64,000 nucleotides of DNA from Erigeron canadensis (lineage: Eukaryota; Streptophyta; Magnoliopsida; Asterales; Asteraceae): NCBI RefSeq assembly GCF_010389155.1, contig NC_057765.1, forward strand, positions 8,928,001-8,992,000. The letters are read 5' to 3'. The notes under the pieces were generated by a model, which saw only the letters and a program-made list of their open reading frames with translations, was not told the DNA's origin and did no database searches. The position numbers were made by a program, and so were the translations under genes. How positions within the stretch are numbered: position 1 is the first letter of the stretch; each line of letters begins with the position of its first letter. This document shows, in pieces, positions 52,156-62,856 of the stretch.

Positions 52156-52988
52156 CCATAATGACAAACAAACTTCAAATTATGGTAAGCCTCGACAAAA
52201 CGCTCAAGAATTCTCATTAATTCATGAAAGTCATTTACATTTAGTTACATTTAATTGTAAGTTAAATGTAGTCAAATTATAAGTCGTCTCACATCACGAA
52301 GTATATCAACACGACCACATAGTCTCGTCTAGCATATAACACATTACCAAATTGTCAAACTAGTATTAAGCTATTTCATCTAACTAAATTAATTAGTTAC
52401 TAGCACGTTTAATTCGACAGGTCAAAATAGATTAAATTTCATTAAATCATGTAACCTAAATTACCTTCACATTTATACACCTCAAATTTACAAGTCAATG
52501 GAGTAAAAATATGCAAACGTTAGAATATTTATATTTTCTAATGAAGTAGTATTAATGGAGTATATGTTGATCGATATTTTATTGATATATATTTTTTAAT
52601 TATTTAAAGTTTTGATATATAACAAAGGTAATTTAGACAGACATACAAATCACTTTGGTAGATATCTCCATCCCAAATCAAAATAATCACTTCAAAGCCT
52701 GTATGTACTAATCAAAGCTTCTCCACTCTTCTCTCTTTAATTTCGAAACCAGAGAAAAAGCTTTCTGATATGCCAACAAAATAACTAAAACCCGCTCAGT
52801 TAAACTTTTATATGCCCAATTATACCCATTCAATAGAATAAATTACCCAATAAAACCGAATTTAGTTGATATGGGTATGCATTGCCAGGTATAGAATAAA
52901 CAAATAAACAAGAATAAGAGTGATGCCAAATTATATGTGAGCAGATACATTATTTCCCAAATTTATACGATAAATAAGAAAAACAAAG
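52156..52988. other. Intergenic and NdhU 3' flank
   Basis: AT-rich, no supported gene. The NdhU 3' UTR on the minus strand probably lies in the last few hundred bases. Confidence 0.45.
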
Positions 52989-55057
52989 CTAGCGATTAAA
53001 GGCAACAGACAAAGCGATTGATAGGATTATCCAAGTGAGCAGAAAATATCCGGTAAATCTTGTTGGTTGCACATCTTCAGGCTCCTGTATTATTATGACC
53101 AATATAACCAATTAAGCACAAATCGCCAGTTCTCAAGGGTCTTCAACCATAAAGCTTATAAAATATATAGGATTCATAGGCTTCGAGTATGACAAAAGTG
53201 ACGTAAAGGACTTCTAGCAAACGATCATTGTTGGTGTACTTTGCATCAAGAATATGAAGCGATTGTGAAATGTAGATGAGCAATTTCAACCATATGTTAA
53301 GTAGTGAATGAGTCCAATTGGTTATTTGACCAAAAACTTGACCAGAGAAAATCAGAAAGTTGGAATTTGGGGACATAATTTTGGTCAACAAAAGTCAAAT
53401 GTTGAATCTAGGATTTCAATCCTATACCAGTCTAAGTAGATAGTTAAACCAAGGGTATTTGATTTTACAACGAAGAATAGATGAATCTGCAAACCTCCAA
53501 CATAACATAAAAACAAAGATTTGAGACAACCGCAACTCTGGAAATGCGATAAGTAGGTGAGGCTACAATGGTGGGATAAGATAGATCAAAGTTGGCCAGT
53601 TGGGAGATGAAGAAAGTGTATGGTATGTGAAAATTTAGTCTGTGTTAAAGATGACCCGAAGAAATTATGCCCAACAAGTTCACCACCAAAATCAGAGGAA
53701 TGACCCGTTTGATACAGTTTCAAAAGCCAACCCATTGTGAACCTAACCCGTTACAACCCATCACCAATGCAACACATCATATGTCTCACAACTAATGTTA
53801 AACCTTTCATACACTGCCACAATTGTGTTCTGATAAACAATACATGAAGTTATATGTTAGTACCTGGGGTGGAGGAGTATCTGGCGAATCAACAGTTTGG
53901 GTGATGTCAACTTCGAAAGGCCAAGCATATCGATCTGGGTTTGCGCTCCTTGCCAAGCTCCAATCATACAACCTTCTGTCTTCAACCGACGACAATATTG
54001 TATATGCTTCCTGAAATGAGAAACAGGAAACATAAACCAAACAATATGTTATCAAACTCTTTGTCTAAATATACTCAAATACATACTTTCAAGAGATCAA
54101 GCTGCTTGGATAGCTCCTCTTGTTCCAATCCTTGGTTCATTAGTTCTTCAAGCTTTTGATCATACGCACCTTTAACCTAACCGCAACAAAAACATTGATT
54201 AAATTGAGTTTGGAAAGTATTTAATAATGAAGAGATATAAACATAGGGATTACAGCCGGCTTTAAAGTTATAAGTGGGAGCAATTGCTTTAGGCCCGCAA
54301 AACTTGAAGGCCTCAATCTTTTGTATAGTAATTAAGCTTATTATTTGGACTATGGGCTCGGTATCATTATATAGTTTGCATTACAATAACATAAATTGAG
54401 CTACCCGTTTTTGTTCCTTCTTTCTTTACTTTAGGGCAGTAGGCCCCCAAATTTGATATCATTTAAGACCAAAAAAAACCTTAAGCCGACAGGATTAGTG
54501 CCCCAGAATGTAATGAATAATACACAAGTGGTTATAAAGTGTAGCATGTACTTATATAAGATAAGATTAGATAAACTAACCTGGTCATATGGACATCCTC
54601 TTTTTAGTCCAAGTATACCATAATAATCTACATCTACAATGGCTGCACACTAAATAGAAACTCAATCCATCATCTGCCAACATTTCTCAAAACTAAAATT
54701 TTCATTCATATCTCACAAAAAGCAGAAATTCATAGAAAGTTATCTAAAAAGAGTACCAATTCCACGAAGAGCTTTTTCGACATTAAGAGCAGAAATCAAA
54801 GAAGGCGGTCCCTTTGGTACTTCAATTTGACCCTCCTCTGTCGACTCTTCAACCTCTGTTGCTGTCCCTAATTCTGGCGATGCCGGTGAACCATCAGCCG
54901 AACTCCTGACCATCAGTCTAGCATTCTGTTTTTTTGTAAAACTGATGCTATAATTGCTAGAGAAACTTGTCCCGACCACTACCACGTGTGGTCGGACGAG
55001 ATAAGTACTCGCCGCCGTAGCGGAAGTGGTAGTAGTTGAAGACATTGCCGTGGACAT
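52989..55057 (-). CDS. NdhU: Chloroplast NDH complex subunit U (J-like protein)
   Basis: Subunit of the thylakoid NADH dehydrogenase-like complex that supports cyclic electron flow (also called CRRL). Minus-strand exons 55057-54757, 54642-54581, 54176-54087, 54010-53864 and 53084-52989 give 696 nt and 231 aa, near the family's roughly 220 aa. All junctions are GT-AG and keep frame, with an Ala codon split G|CC between exons 1 and 2. The first about 60 residues are Ser/Thr-rich, a plastid transit peptide. PPSLISALNVEKALRGI follows, then a J-like domain (DYYGILGLKRGCPYDQ ... LLKEAYTILSSVEDRRLYDW) without HPD, as is normal for this subunit. The C-terminus is a single membrane span, FTGYFLLTWIILSIALSVAFNR. 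The start chosen is the ATG at 55057; another in-frame ATG lies four codons later. No damage seen. A small MITE sits in intron 2. Confidence 0.94.
54253..54492. mobile_element. hAT-like MITE in NdhU intron 2
   Basis: Imperfect inverted ends CAGCCGGCTTTAA and TTAAGCCGACAG, with subterminal TTAGGCCC/GTAGGCCC blocks. The repeated GGATTA on both sides (54247-54252; about 54492-54497) suggests a target duplication. 240 bp. Confidence 0.6.
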
Positions 55058-55645
55058 ATGTTGTGTCAAGACTTAACGTTTTATTGTTTCATTGGAGTTT
55101 GTTTTGGCGCTTGTAATGTAAATCCAAAAGATTGGGAAGTAAGAGATAACGTGAAGGTGTATAACCACCAGTCCTTTAATTTTCAACTATATTAACTATT
55201 TCAATGTTTAAGAGATATGCGAAAATGGCCCCTGTGTGTTAACACTTTTTGCAGGATGCGTCCTTTTTCAAGACTTTTTAGCCTCAGAACCATGTCACCT
55301 TACTTTCTTTGCACCCTTAATCCAATTTAACGCTTCCATCCATCATCCTCCAATATTAAAATCATCTTTTTTCTACATGGCGACATTTTTAAATATTGTT
55401 GGAGTCACGGGCCCTTACTCACACACAAGACACACTCAGTATATGTAAGTAAATATGATGAAAATTTTAACGAGAGTTAGGAAAAGGAAATTACTACTGC
55501 TTCTCACAAAATGTAAAAGCTAGGCTACATGAAAATTAACTACAACCACCTATTTATAAGCTTAAGGATAGAAAAAAAGTAATGGTAGTTCAAAACGGAT
55601 TTATAAGCTAAAGGAATATTTGGACCCTGTATATATTCCATAGCA
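55058..55645. promoter_or_regulatory. NdhU upstream region
   Basis: Holds the NdhU 5' UTR and presumably its promoter on the minus strand. No other gene is supported and no clear TATA box was assigned. Confidence 0.35.
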
Positions 55646-55920
55646 CTACTCATCCAAAACCCTTACGATTTCTTCCATGAAAGGACGCTTAATTGGATCA
55701 GGACAAAGACAGTTTGAAACAAGTAAAGCGAACTTGAACGCTCCTTTTGGAGGTTTTTCTTCCTGTCGAAGTTGTGGGTCGATAATCTTTCCCAAATTCG
55801 CCTTATATATGTGTTAGTAATGGAGTAGCCCATTCTATCAAATTTGATATGTACTCATCAAATGCCTTCATCCCTGTAAGTATTTACAGCATTATCACTC
55901 CAAAAGCATTATCACAAAGA
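55646..55920 (-). pseudogene. Decayed kinase C-lobe
   Basis: Minus-strand fragments CDNAFGVIML (near 55900), GMKAFDEYISNLIEWATPLL (near 55840) and NLGKIIDPQLRQEEKPPKG ... CPDPIKRPFMEEIVRVLDE match the C-lobe order of PBL-type (RLCK-VII) kinases. They are out of frame with one another, with a stop after LLTHI at about 55810. They lie downstream of the pseudokinase exons at 56040-56968 and are probably their lost 3' end. Confidence 0.65.
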
Positions 55921-56039
55921 CCGTGTTATGAATTGGTGTATCATGTCAAATTATGAAAATGAGTGAAGTCACGTCTTTATATATGATAAAACAATTGGAA
56001 CTTTTAAAACAAAACATACCAGGTCCGCTCGAAATGACT

Positions 56040-57969
56040 TCAGTAGCACCACACTGCCACATACGTTGAACACTGCCACTCTGGCGAAGCGTAACATCTA
56101 TCAGTGAAGTCTGAATTTTCAAATGTACAGAAGTACCCCACTTCATAATTCGAAAGCCGGGCATTAACATTCTGAAATAAACAAGAAACGACGCACTTCA
56201 TAATTGAAGTAGTTGCATAATGCAATAACTTAAGGATAGTCTAATTTACCTTGTCCACCAATATAACAGCAGTCTTAAACTGTTTATACGACAATCGCTT
56301 TCTCCGATGCAAGAAAGACAGGTGTGCGGCCCCTATAGCTATCTTCAACCGGGCAACCCAAGAAAGAGGAGAGGTTCGTATCTCTGCATATACGCTAATT
56401 TAATGATTTAAGTTCTGAAAACCAACCAGCTTACATGTGGAGTAGAATGACTTCTCAGCAGAGTTAAAAGAAAAAAAATATTATTACCTCTAAAAAGAAG
56501 TTTGTCTAAACCAGCATCTGGATTTAGCTCATAGACGAGATATATACGATTACCAACACTTTGATGATATCCCAACAGGTTGACAAGATTCTGATTAATG
56601 AACTCTTCTACTTTGAAATCTACCTGCAGGTGATAGATGTCAAGTAAACTACAGTATAATATAATGAAAATTAAACATCAATATTGTACGAGGTTCATAC
56701 ATCTAGTTCCACATGATCGGTTTTAAATAGATATACCGTGTCTGATTGCAAGTACCTCCCATTCTCTGGTCCATGCCATCTTAACATAAATCTCCAAACC
56801 ATCACCACTTTCTTCTGGGGCATATGTATTTTCATGGACCCATCCTTTGTAAATGGTTTCAAGCAATGATCTGGAATACTCTTTGTGCTGTAAATTGTTT
56901 GTTGCCTTTTTCAATTCAGCATACATGAAATTTCTTGGACTTCTGTTGTTAAATATCCTAATACCTTTCTATGAAAATGGAGCTGCCACCATGTTAGGTT
57001 TGCCTGTGTGAAAAACTCTTACCTTGTCAATTAATCCTCCTTCACCTTTCTTTGTTTTGACATAATCGACTCAAGCTTGACCACAACCTCAGACATCGTT
57101 GGACGGATTTTTGGTTGATTATGTAAACACTGTCCTGCTATGCTTATAAAATCTTTCGAGCATCTTTTTGAGATCTGTCCCACCAGCCTAGAATCGATAA
57201 GTTGGCTTAGTTTTCCTTTTTTAATTTTATCTTGAGCCCAAACTGCTAAACTCCATTGCTCTTCATCCAGGGTTGGATCGACGGCTTTCTTCCCGCACAG
57301 AACCTCAAACAGTACAACACCAAAAGCATAAACATCAGATTTTCTTGTCAGTTTACCGCTATTGGAATAACATGGATCCATATACCCAAATGTCCCTTTG
57401 AGTCCAGTGCTCACGAAAGTTCTTGTCTGATTTATTGGGCCAACTTTAGCCAATCCAAAGTCTGCAATTTTCGCATCAAAGTTTGCATCCAACAAAATAT
57501 TGGAGGTCTTCACATCACGATGTATGACCCCATATCGAGTTGCTGTACCTGTGTGGAGGTAATCTAATCCACGAGCCGCGCCTATACAAATCTTTAGTCT
57601 TTGTAACCAAGATATATCTGTACGGTTGTCTTTGTGGAGATGATCATCAAGGGTTCCATTAGGCATAAATTCATAAGCCAGAATCATCTCTTCACCTTCG
57701 TTGCAATAACCAATGAGCGGCACTAGATTACCATGTCGCAGCTTAGAAAGTACCTCAACTTCAGCTTCAAATTCACCGGCTCCTTGGCTGGACTTGGAAT
57801 CCAACCGCTTGATTGCAATTTCACTTGCCAACCCGATCTCCTTGCTACGACATCTATATACCTTCCCGAATCCCCCATAGCCAATAACTAATGTGTCATG
57901 GAAATTTTCAGTTGCAACTTTAATCTCAGCAAAGGTAAAACGTCTACAAGTTTGCTCTGGTAACATCAT
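56040..57969 (-). CDS. CrRLK1L-like kinase with fused pseudokinase
   Basis: The first exon (57969 downward) encodes a complete Ser/Thr kinase like the cytoplasmic part of FERONIA-type receptor kinases, without signal peptide, ectodomain or membrane span. GYGGFG loop at 30-35, Lys54, HRD 150-152, DFG 170-172 and GYMDP are all intact. Read alone it stops at 57031-57033 (312 aa). A donor AAG^GTGAAG (exon end 57046) and acceptor at 56968 instead join it in phase to FMYAELKKATNNLQ and further exons 56968-56756, 56623-56488, 56383-56250 and 56171-56040. These encode a PBL-like second kinase domain in which the glycine loop is gone, HRD reads YKQ and DFG reads NYE, so it should be inactive. The joined model is 512 aa, ending early at WCY after the SPEW motif. 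Kinase domain certain; fusion is inference needing transcript data. Confidence 0.75.
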
Positions 57970-58996
57970 TAGATTTGAATCTTCAAAATATATCTGGTAA
58001 GAGTTTACACTTGAAAAAAAAAAAAAAATTCCTAATTATGATTATTTTTCTTTAGTTTATGAAAAGTAGATTATTAAGTCTTCTGCAAATATGTGAACTA
58101 CCATGAGGTAAGAAACTGATGGCTTTCTGGATATTCATCCAAGACCAGTCATTTTATTTTAGTTTTTAAGTCAAGTTCTATGGGTCAAGTGTTTTTTCTT
58201 ATCATTCATTTCAAAAATTCGACGTAGACCTCGGGGCCTAAGTCAAGTTGAATTGCAAAAAATGTAAATTTAGTTCAATGGAATCCATGAATTAGAATTT
58301 GATGCTTATATATTCAGAACTTATTTGACAAAACTTATTCAATGGGCTCTAAATATTATAATATCTCTCTTTTGTATAATTGACTCTCTTCTCTTATATC
58401 ATACTGTAAAACTTTTATTCAGTAATGCTATCTATTAGTCAAAAAATATATAAACATGAAACAAAATACAATTGTGATCGTTTAATTTACACACCAATAG
58501 ACTGCAGGTTATACCCATCAACCACTAGATTCTGGGTTTGATACTTTGATTCCATTGAGAACAAATAGCAAATATGTAAGGATGTATTAGTTGTCAATTT
58601 TTTGCCAAACAACTTACAAATAAAAGTTTAAAAACAAATCTTCAACCAATTAAATCAAGTCGTTTTTTTCTTTTTCTTCTCTCTCTTTGTTGATTGATTC
58701 ACATTACATGCCACATGTTTCTGTAACAATTTGTTTGTAAGCATTCCTCGAATGTGAATTTGAGAAGCAGTTGGATGGATTTAGCCGAAAAGGGCCTCAC
58801 GAAAGCATGAGAAATATACAGTAAGTTAACTTTTTATATGTGTTTTTATAAATAACTTATTATTTATTCTATCTACCTTTAGATCCCCAAAAAATATGAA
58901 CAAGTACCATCATGCAAATAAAATATAACATCATTTTATTCAATTCATTATCTTTATACAAAGTCAAAGAGATTAACTACGAGAGGAGTTGATAAC
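57970..58996. other. Kinase upstream flank, no gene seen
   Basis: AT-rich with no supported ORF. The promoter of the minus-strand kinase should lie at its left side. No exon encoding an ectodomain or membrane span was found. Confidence 0.45.
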
Positions 58997-59383
58997 CTAC
59001 GGGTTAACATTGGCAGAAAACTTCATACCCAAGGTGCAATGGTCGCCTATGGTACACATGTAGTAATGGACACCAGGGCTTAATTTAACACTAGCAGGCC
59101 CATTGGTGTACATTTGAATAGGATTAGCTCCATCACATTGCTCATAAGCTTCTTTTGTTACTTCTGCGACCGTGTGATTCCCACTGGTAAATCTAAAGTA
59201 GAGAAAATCATTAACTCGAAAATCTTGGTTCGATGCCCATACGTTATAGTAGAAGAAAACACTTGGTACGGTCCAACCTAAGGTATTGCCCACAAAAAGC
59301 TGTTTTGCGGATGATCCATGGAAATTCATGGTTGCAACCAGCATGCCCATAAGGATAAGCGAATACAACTTTAGTGTCTTCAT
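58997..59383 (-). CDS. Phytocyanin (plantacyanin/uclacyanin-like)
   Basis: Small secreted blue copper protein, 128 aa, single exon. Residues 1-26 are a signal peptide (hydrophobic LYSLILMGMLVATMNF, cleavage after SSA). The cupredoxin fold follows: VGNTLGW near 31-37, NHTVAEV with copper ligand His70, then YYMCTIGDHC with Cys110 and His115, and Met120 as axial ligand. Cys83 and Cys116 should form the structural disulfide. With a Met ligand and no Pro/Ser-rich tail or GPI signal, it resembles plantacyanin-type basic blue proteins more than stellacyanins or early nodulin-like proteins. It should act in the apoplast; electron transfer and a role in development or stress are family knowledge. Most relatives have one intron, and none is visible here. 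The start is the only ATG ahead of the signal peptide. No damage seen. Confidence 0.93.
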   Translation of the reverse strand: MKTLKLYSLILMGMLVATMNFHGSSAKQLFVGNTLGWTVPSVFFYYNVWASNQDFRVNDFLYFRFTSGNHTVAEVTKEAYEQCDGANPIQMYTNGPASVKLSPGVHYYMCTIGDHCTLGMKFSANVNP

Positions 59384-59458
59384 TTCTTTGATCTCGAAAT
59401 AGTAGATAGCTAGCCACTCGAAACCTAATAGAATTATGGGAGATTGAAATATGTGTTG

Positions 59459-59467
59459 GTTTTATAA
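59459..59467 (-). promoter_or_regulatory. Possible TATA box of phytocyanin
   Basis: CTTATAAAA on the minus strand, about 80 bp upstream of the ATG at 59383, a plausible distance for a plant gene with a short 5' UTR. Confidence 0.4.
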
Positions 59468-59980
59468 GAACGTGAAAACTTATGGAGTTAATTACATAAT
59501 TTAATGGTAATTAATGGTAGTTAATTTATATTACATAATTTAATGTTTGTAATTTGGTTTTTAATATATTACATACATAATTTAATGGTACTTAGTTGCT
59601 ATTATCAGTTTTTATTAATTTGGAAAGAAATATGTTTAAAAGTTGTTAAATGCTTTAGATTTTATCTATTTATTATTATTAAGTTTATTTATGGATGGTA
59701 GTTAAATGTTTTAGATTTGTCGCCGTGTTGGTGCAACTGAATATTAATTCTGTTTTGTTTCGATAAAAAGGCTAGTACTCTCTAATCAATTAAATATGGG
59801 TCATGATTCTTCATATTGATATTGACGATGAATAAGATTAGTTTTGAATTTACCCTATTTTATCTTATAAGTTAATGTAAAAGATCTCCATAAATTATAA
59901 ACATGACAAAATGAGTGTCATGTATATGTTTGAATTTGGTAATTGGTTTGAGTCTGAGTTGGGTATTATGCAACTTGACA

Positions 59981-61165
59981 AGATGCTATAGTCTAGAGGT
60001 TTCAGTATCGTTTTTTAATTTTAGTTTATTATGATTGGTAACTACTTGTTCACCATGTCTAGGTTAAATAAGGGTTGCCAGTCACATCAGAGATCAAGTC
60101 TGATTTTATTGTTCGGTTGAACTTGTTCTGGAGTCACTGTCAACTACTTCGTGTTAATCACTGTTTTCTACTTGAAATCAGAGCTTGTGTCCTTGTATAT
60201 TGGTATTAGAGCCATTAGTATGGTCTCACGGACAATTGTTCATGTTGATGCTGACTTACAGCACTACCGTGGGGCTAATTATGCATGCTGGATAGTATTG
60301 ATCAAGCAATGATAAGTATATGGGAGGAAATTCAGCCGAGTAAAGTGGTGGCATGACAGAATATTGAGATGTGTAGGGGTCTAATAGCTATTGATAAAAA
60401 ACTTGTCGAACTCCTTTATTAACAAATCAAGAAAAGTTAAAGCAGCCTATGCCACAGTGTGAGCCGACCATTCCCATGTAAACCACAACTTCAATACAGC
60501 CCCAGGAGTTTGGACTTCCAAAGTAACAGGTCTTAAGTGGAATGAAGAATGAAGATGAGTTGAAAGAAATGGTGAGTAGGGTGGCACCGCACATCAGGGC
60601 CATGAACAACTAATAGGAAAGGATGGCCTTTCACTCATGCTCGTATGACATTTATACAACATGAAGTTTTATCCAATTAACAATTCCTTTTCTCTACTCA
60701 AAATGGTCGAGAAACAGACAGCTGATTATGGACTTAGAGACATACAACATATCGTTCCAAAATCTGACCTTCCATATGAGTTTATTGTTGCACCAAGTTA
60801 TGTGAAACTAAAAAGACGTGTTATGAATTGGAGGCATCGCGTCCTTTCTGAGCAGCCTTGGAATGGTTTTGGACATGTTTTTGGGGCTGTTTTGGGGTCT
60901 TCCAGTCATACCCACCGATATACGAAAGAAGGAAAGATATAGGATCCTGGAATTACGCTAGGCACGACACCTTGAGGACAAGGTGTTTTTTGGGGCAAGA
61001 GTAATGATACAATGGTCGGGGATTTAGTGTCGTTTTTCAATATTAGTTTATTATTATTGGTAAATACTTATTAACCAAGTTAGGATGTTTCAACTAAATA
61101 AGGGCTACTAGCCACATTATTAGAGATTAGGTCTGATTTTATTAAGTTCAGTTGAACGTGTTTTC
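59981..61165 (+). mobile_element. Degenerate short LTR element
   Basis: A block at 59981-60199 (GGTTTCAGTATCGTTTTTTAAT, AAATAAGGGTTGCCAG, GTCTGATTTTATT) recurs in diverged form at about 61005-61165. The tRNA-iMet-like primer site TGGTATTAGAGCC is at 60201-60213, right after the first copy. A sequence GTGTTTTTTGGGGCAAGAG precedes the second. The interior (60214-61004) has only fragmented ORFs, such as 60661-60942, with no recognisable domain. It is an old non-autonomous or deleted gypsy-like element. Confidence 0.6.
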
Positions 61166-62683
61166 GAGTTTTTGAAGCTCAAATCCACTCGGTTTAATTA
61201 CCCCTTGAACAGCATGATGTTTTGCACTCCAGCACCATCAAGTGCATGAAACAATCATCTTCTAATAAAGTTCCCTTAGGTTCAAAACTTCAAGTATATG
61301 AAGTGTGTAGGATAAAGGGCATTTGGCTTTCTACTTAATATGGATACCCTTTAAAAACAATCTGACTTAACAGTAAAGACTTCGATATTTATAAGCAAAT
61401 GAAATAACTATAGTAGATGAACATATAAATAAGGGAGTAAAACTTAACCTCATTAAAGAGCAGTGTCTTATTGGTTAAAGAATCTGTGAAACGACTTCCG
61501 TAACATCAAGCAATTTTGCTCCAGAAAGTACACTTGGAAAGTAGTCAATACCTGTTAGAGAGAAGAAAGATAAGTATATCCATCAAAGACAGACGGTGTG
61601 AAGCAGATAATACATCTTCCATGCTAAAAAATAACAGATCAAACTTTTTGCAAATCTGTTCCGGTTTATTGTCCTGTTGTCAATTTTCAAAGTGTATGTT
61701 GACAAGGATAAAGTTGGCCAGCCAGCTACTTTAGTCTTCTCGAAATGGAAGCAGAGGACTTGATTGAGGCATGTATATAAGTATATTGTCTAGTTGACCC
61801 AGGTATTGAATGGGCAACTCTCGCGGGGATGCTTTTGAAGGTTTGAAATTATCATACCTATGTGAAACACCTTACACATTTTGCAATGACACTCATTTTT
61901 TAGATTATTTTGGAGTTCCTAATTGCAGAAATTGATGTTATCAGGATAAAATTAAAAAAAAAAAAATCTCCCAACATAAATCATAAATGAATTTATGGAA
62001 CTATAGGGACAAAGAGACGGTAAGACTACTTACGTCTATCAAGTGTCCAGCCTTTGTCCCATATCTGCACGGGATTTGCTACAAAATCTGCACATATGTG
62101 ATGCATGATATGTCGTGACAAAGTTGTAAAGACCTTTAACAACTAAATGGTAAATAGCTAGAAGTATCAAACTAGACCTCTACTGTTAAGCTTTACCAAC
62201 TGGTAAGCTCTAATTTTGTTTATAAATGGCTAAACAATTAGGTTATTTGAACTTGATATATGAATATGATGTTCTTTGCACTTCCAGACCTGTTATATTG
62301 CGTTTTAAGCTGCACATTTTCATTGGTCAAAAGAGGATGTAAATGACCTGATGTTAGAACAAGGGGGGGACAGACAGGGCTTTTTATCTTGGAAATCTCA
62401 GGATTAAACAACTCGCTATATTTGAAGCATAGATGCAAGTTAATAGAACAGCTAAATCAGTAGTTTAGCTATAGAAAATGTCAATTTAGTTATAGAAGGA
62501 TCTATTCGGGTAAATGGGTAAAACCTATCCGAAGTGTTTGTTTATGCATAAAATCTTCTAAATCGTTTACTATTTATCTAATGAAGCAAAACTATATTAA
62601 CAAAAAACAACCTATAATTGTTAAAGAAAGGTGTTTCGGATTGACATTACCCACCACTGCAACTTGTAACAAAAACGATATAG
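61166..62683. other. Intergenic, nothing recognised
   Basis: No supported gene, RNA or element. ORFs are short and without family resemblance. Confidence 0.5.
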
Positions 62684-62856
62684 TTTTTTTTAATGGCATT
62701 CTATTCTACTTCTACTCCTAAATTACACATATGCCTGGAAACCAAGACTCTCGAAAACCCCCTATTAATCCACCCACACAAATGTGAAAAGTGGGACTCA
62801 AACCCAGGTGGATCCTCCCAAGGTCAAAGACCTTACCAATGGGCCACCAATATTTT
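62684..62856 (-). mobile_element. tRNA-derived SINE
   Basis: On the minus strand a polymerase III box A (TGGCCCATTGG, 62846-62836) and box B (GGTTTGAGTCC, 62804-62794) are spaced about 31 bp apart, and the unit ends in an A run (T8 on the plus strand at about 62685-62692). The tRNA-like head does not fold as a whole tRNA. Target duplication not resolved. Confidence 0.7.

Noticed and set aside
54740..55069. Start of NdhU at 55069
   Set aside because: That codon is TTG; the first in-frame ATG is at 55057.
57256..57567. 103-codon plus-strand ORF over the kinase
   Set aside because: Antisense shadow of the intact kinase frame.
62786..62856. A tRNA gene on the minus strand
   Set aside because: Box A and box B are present, but there is no complete cloverleaf, and an A-rich tail follows; a SINE head fits better.
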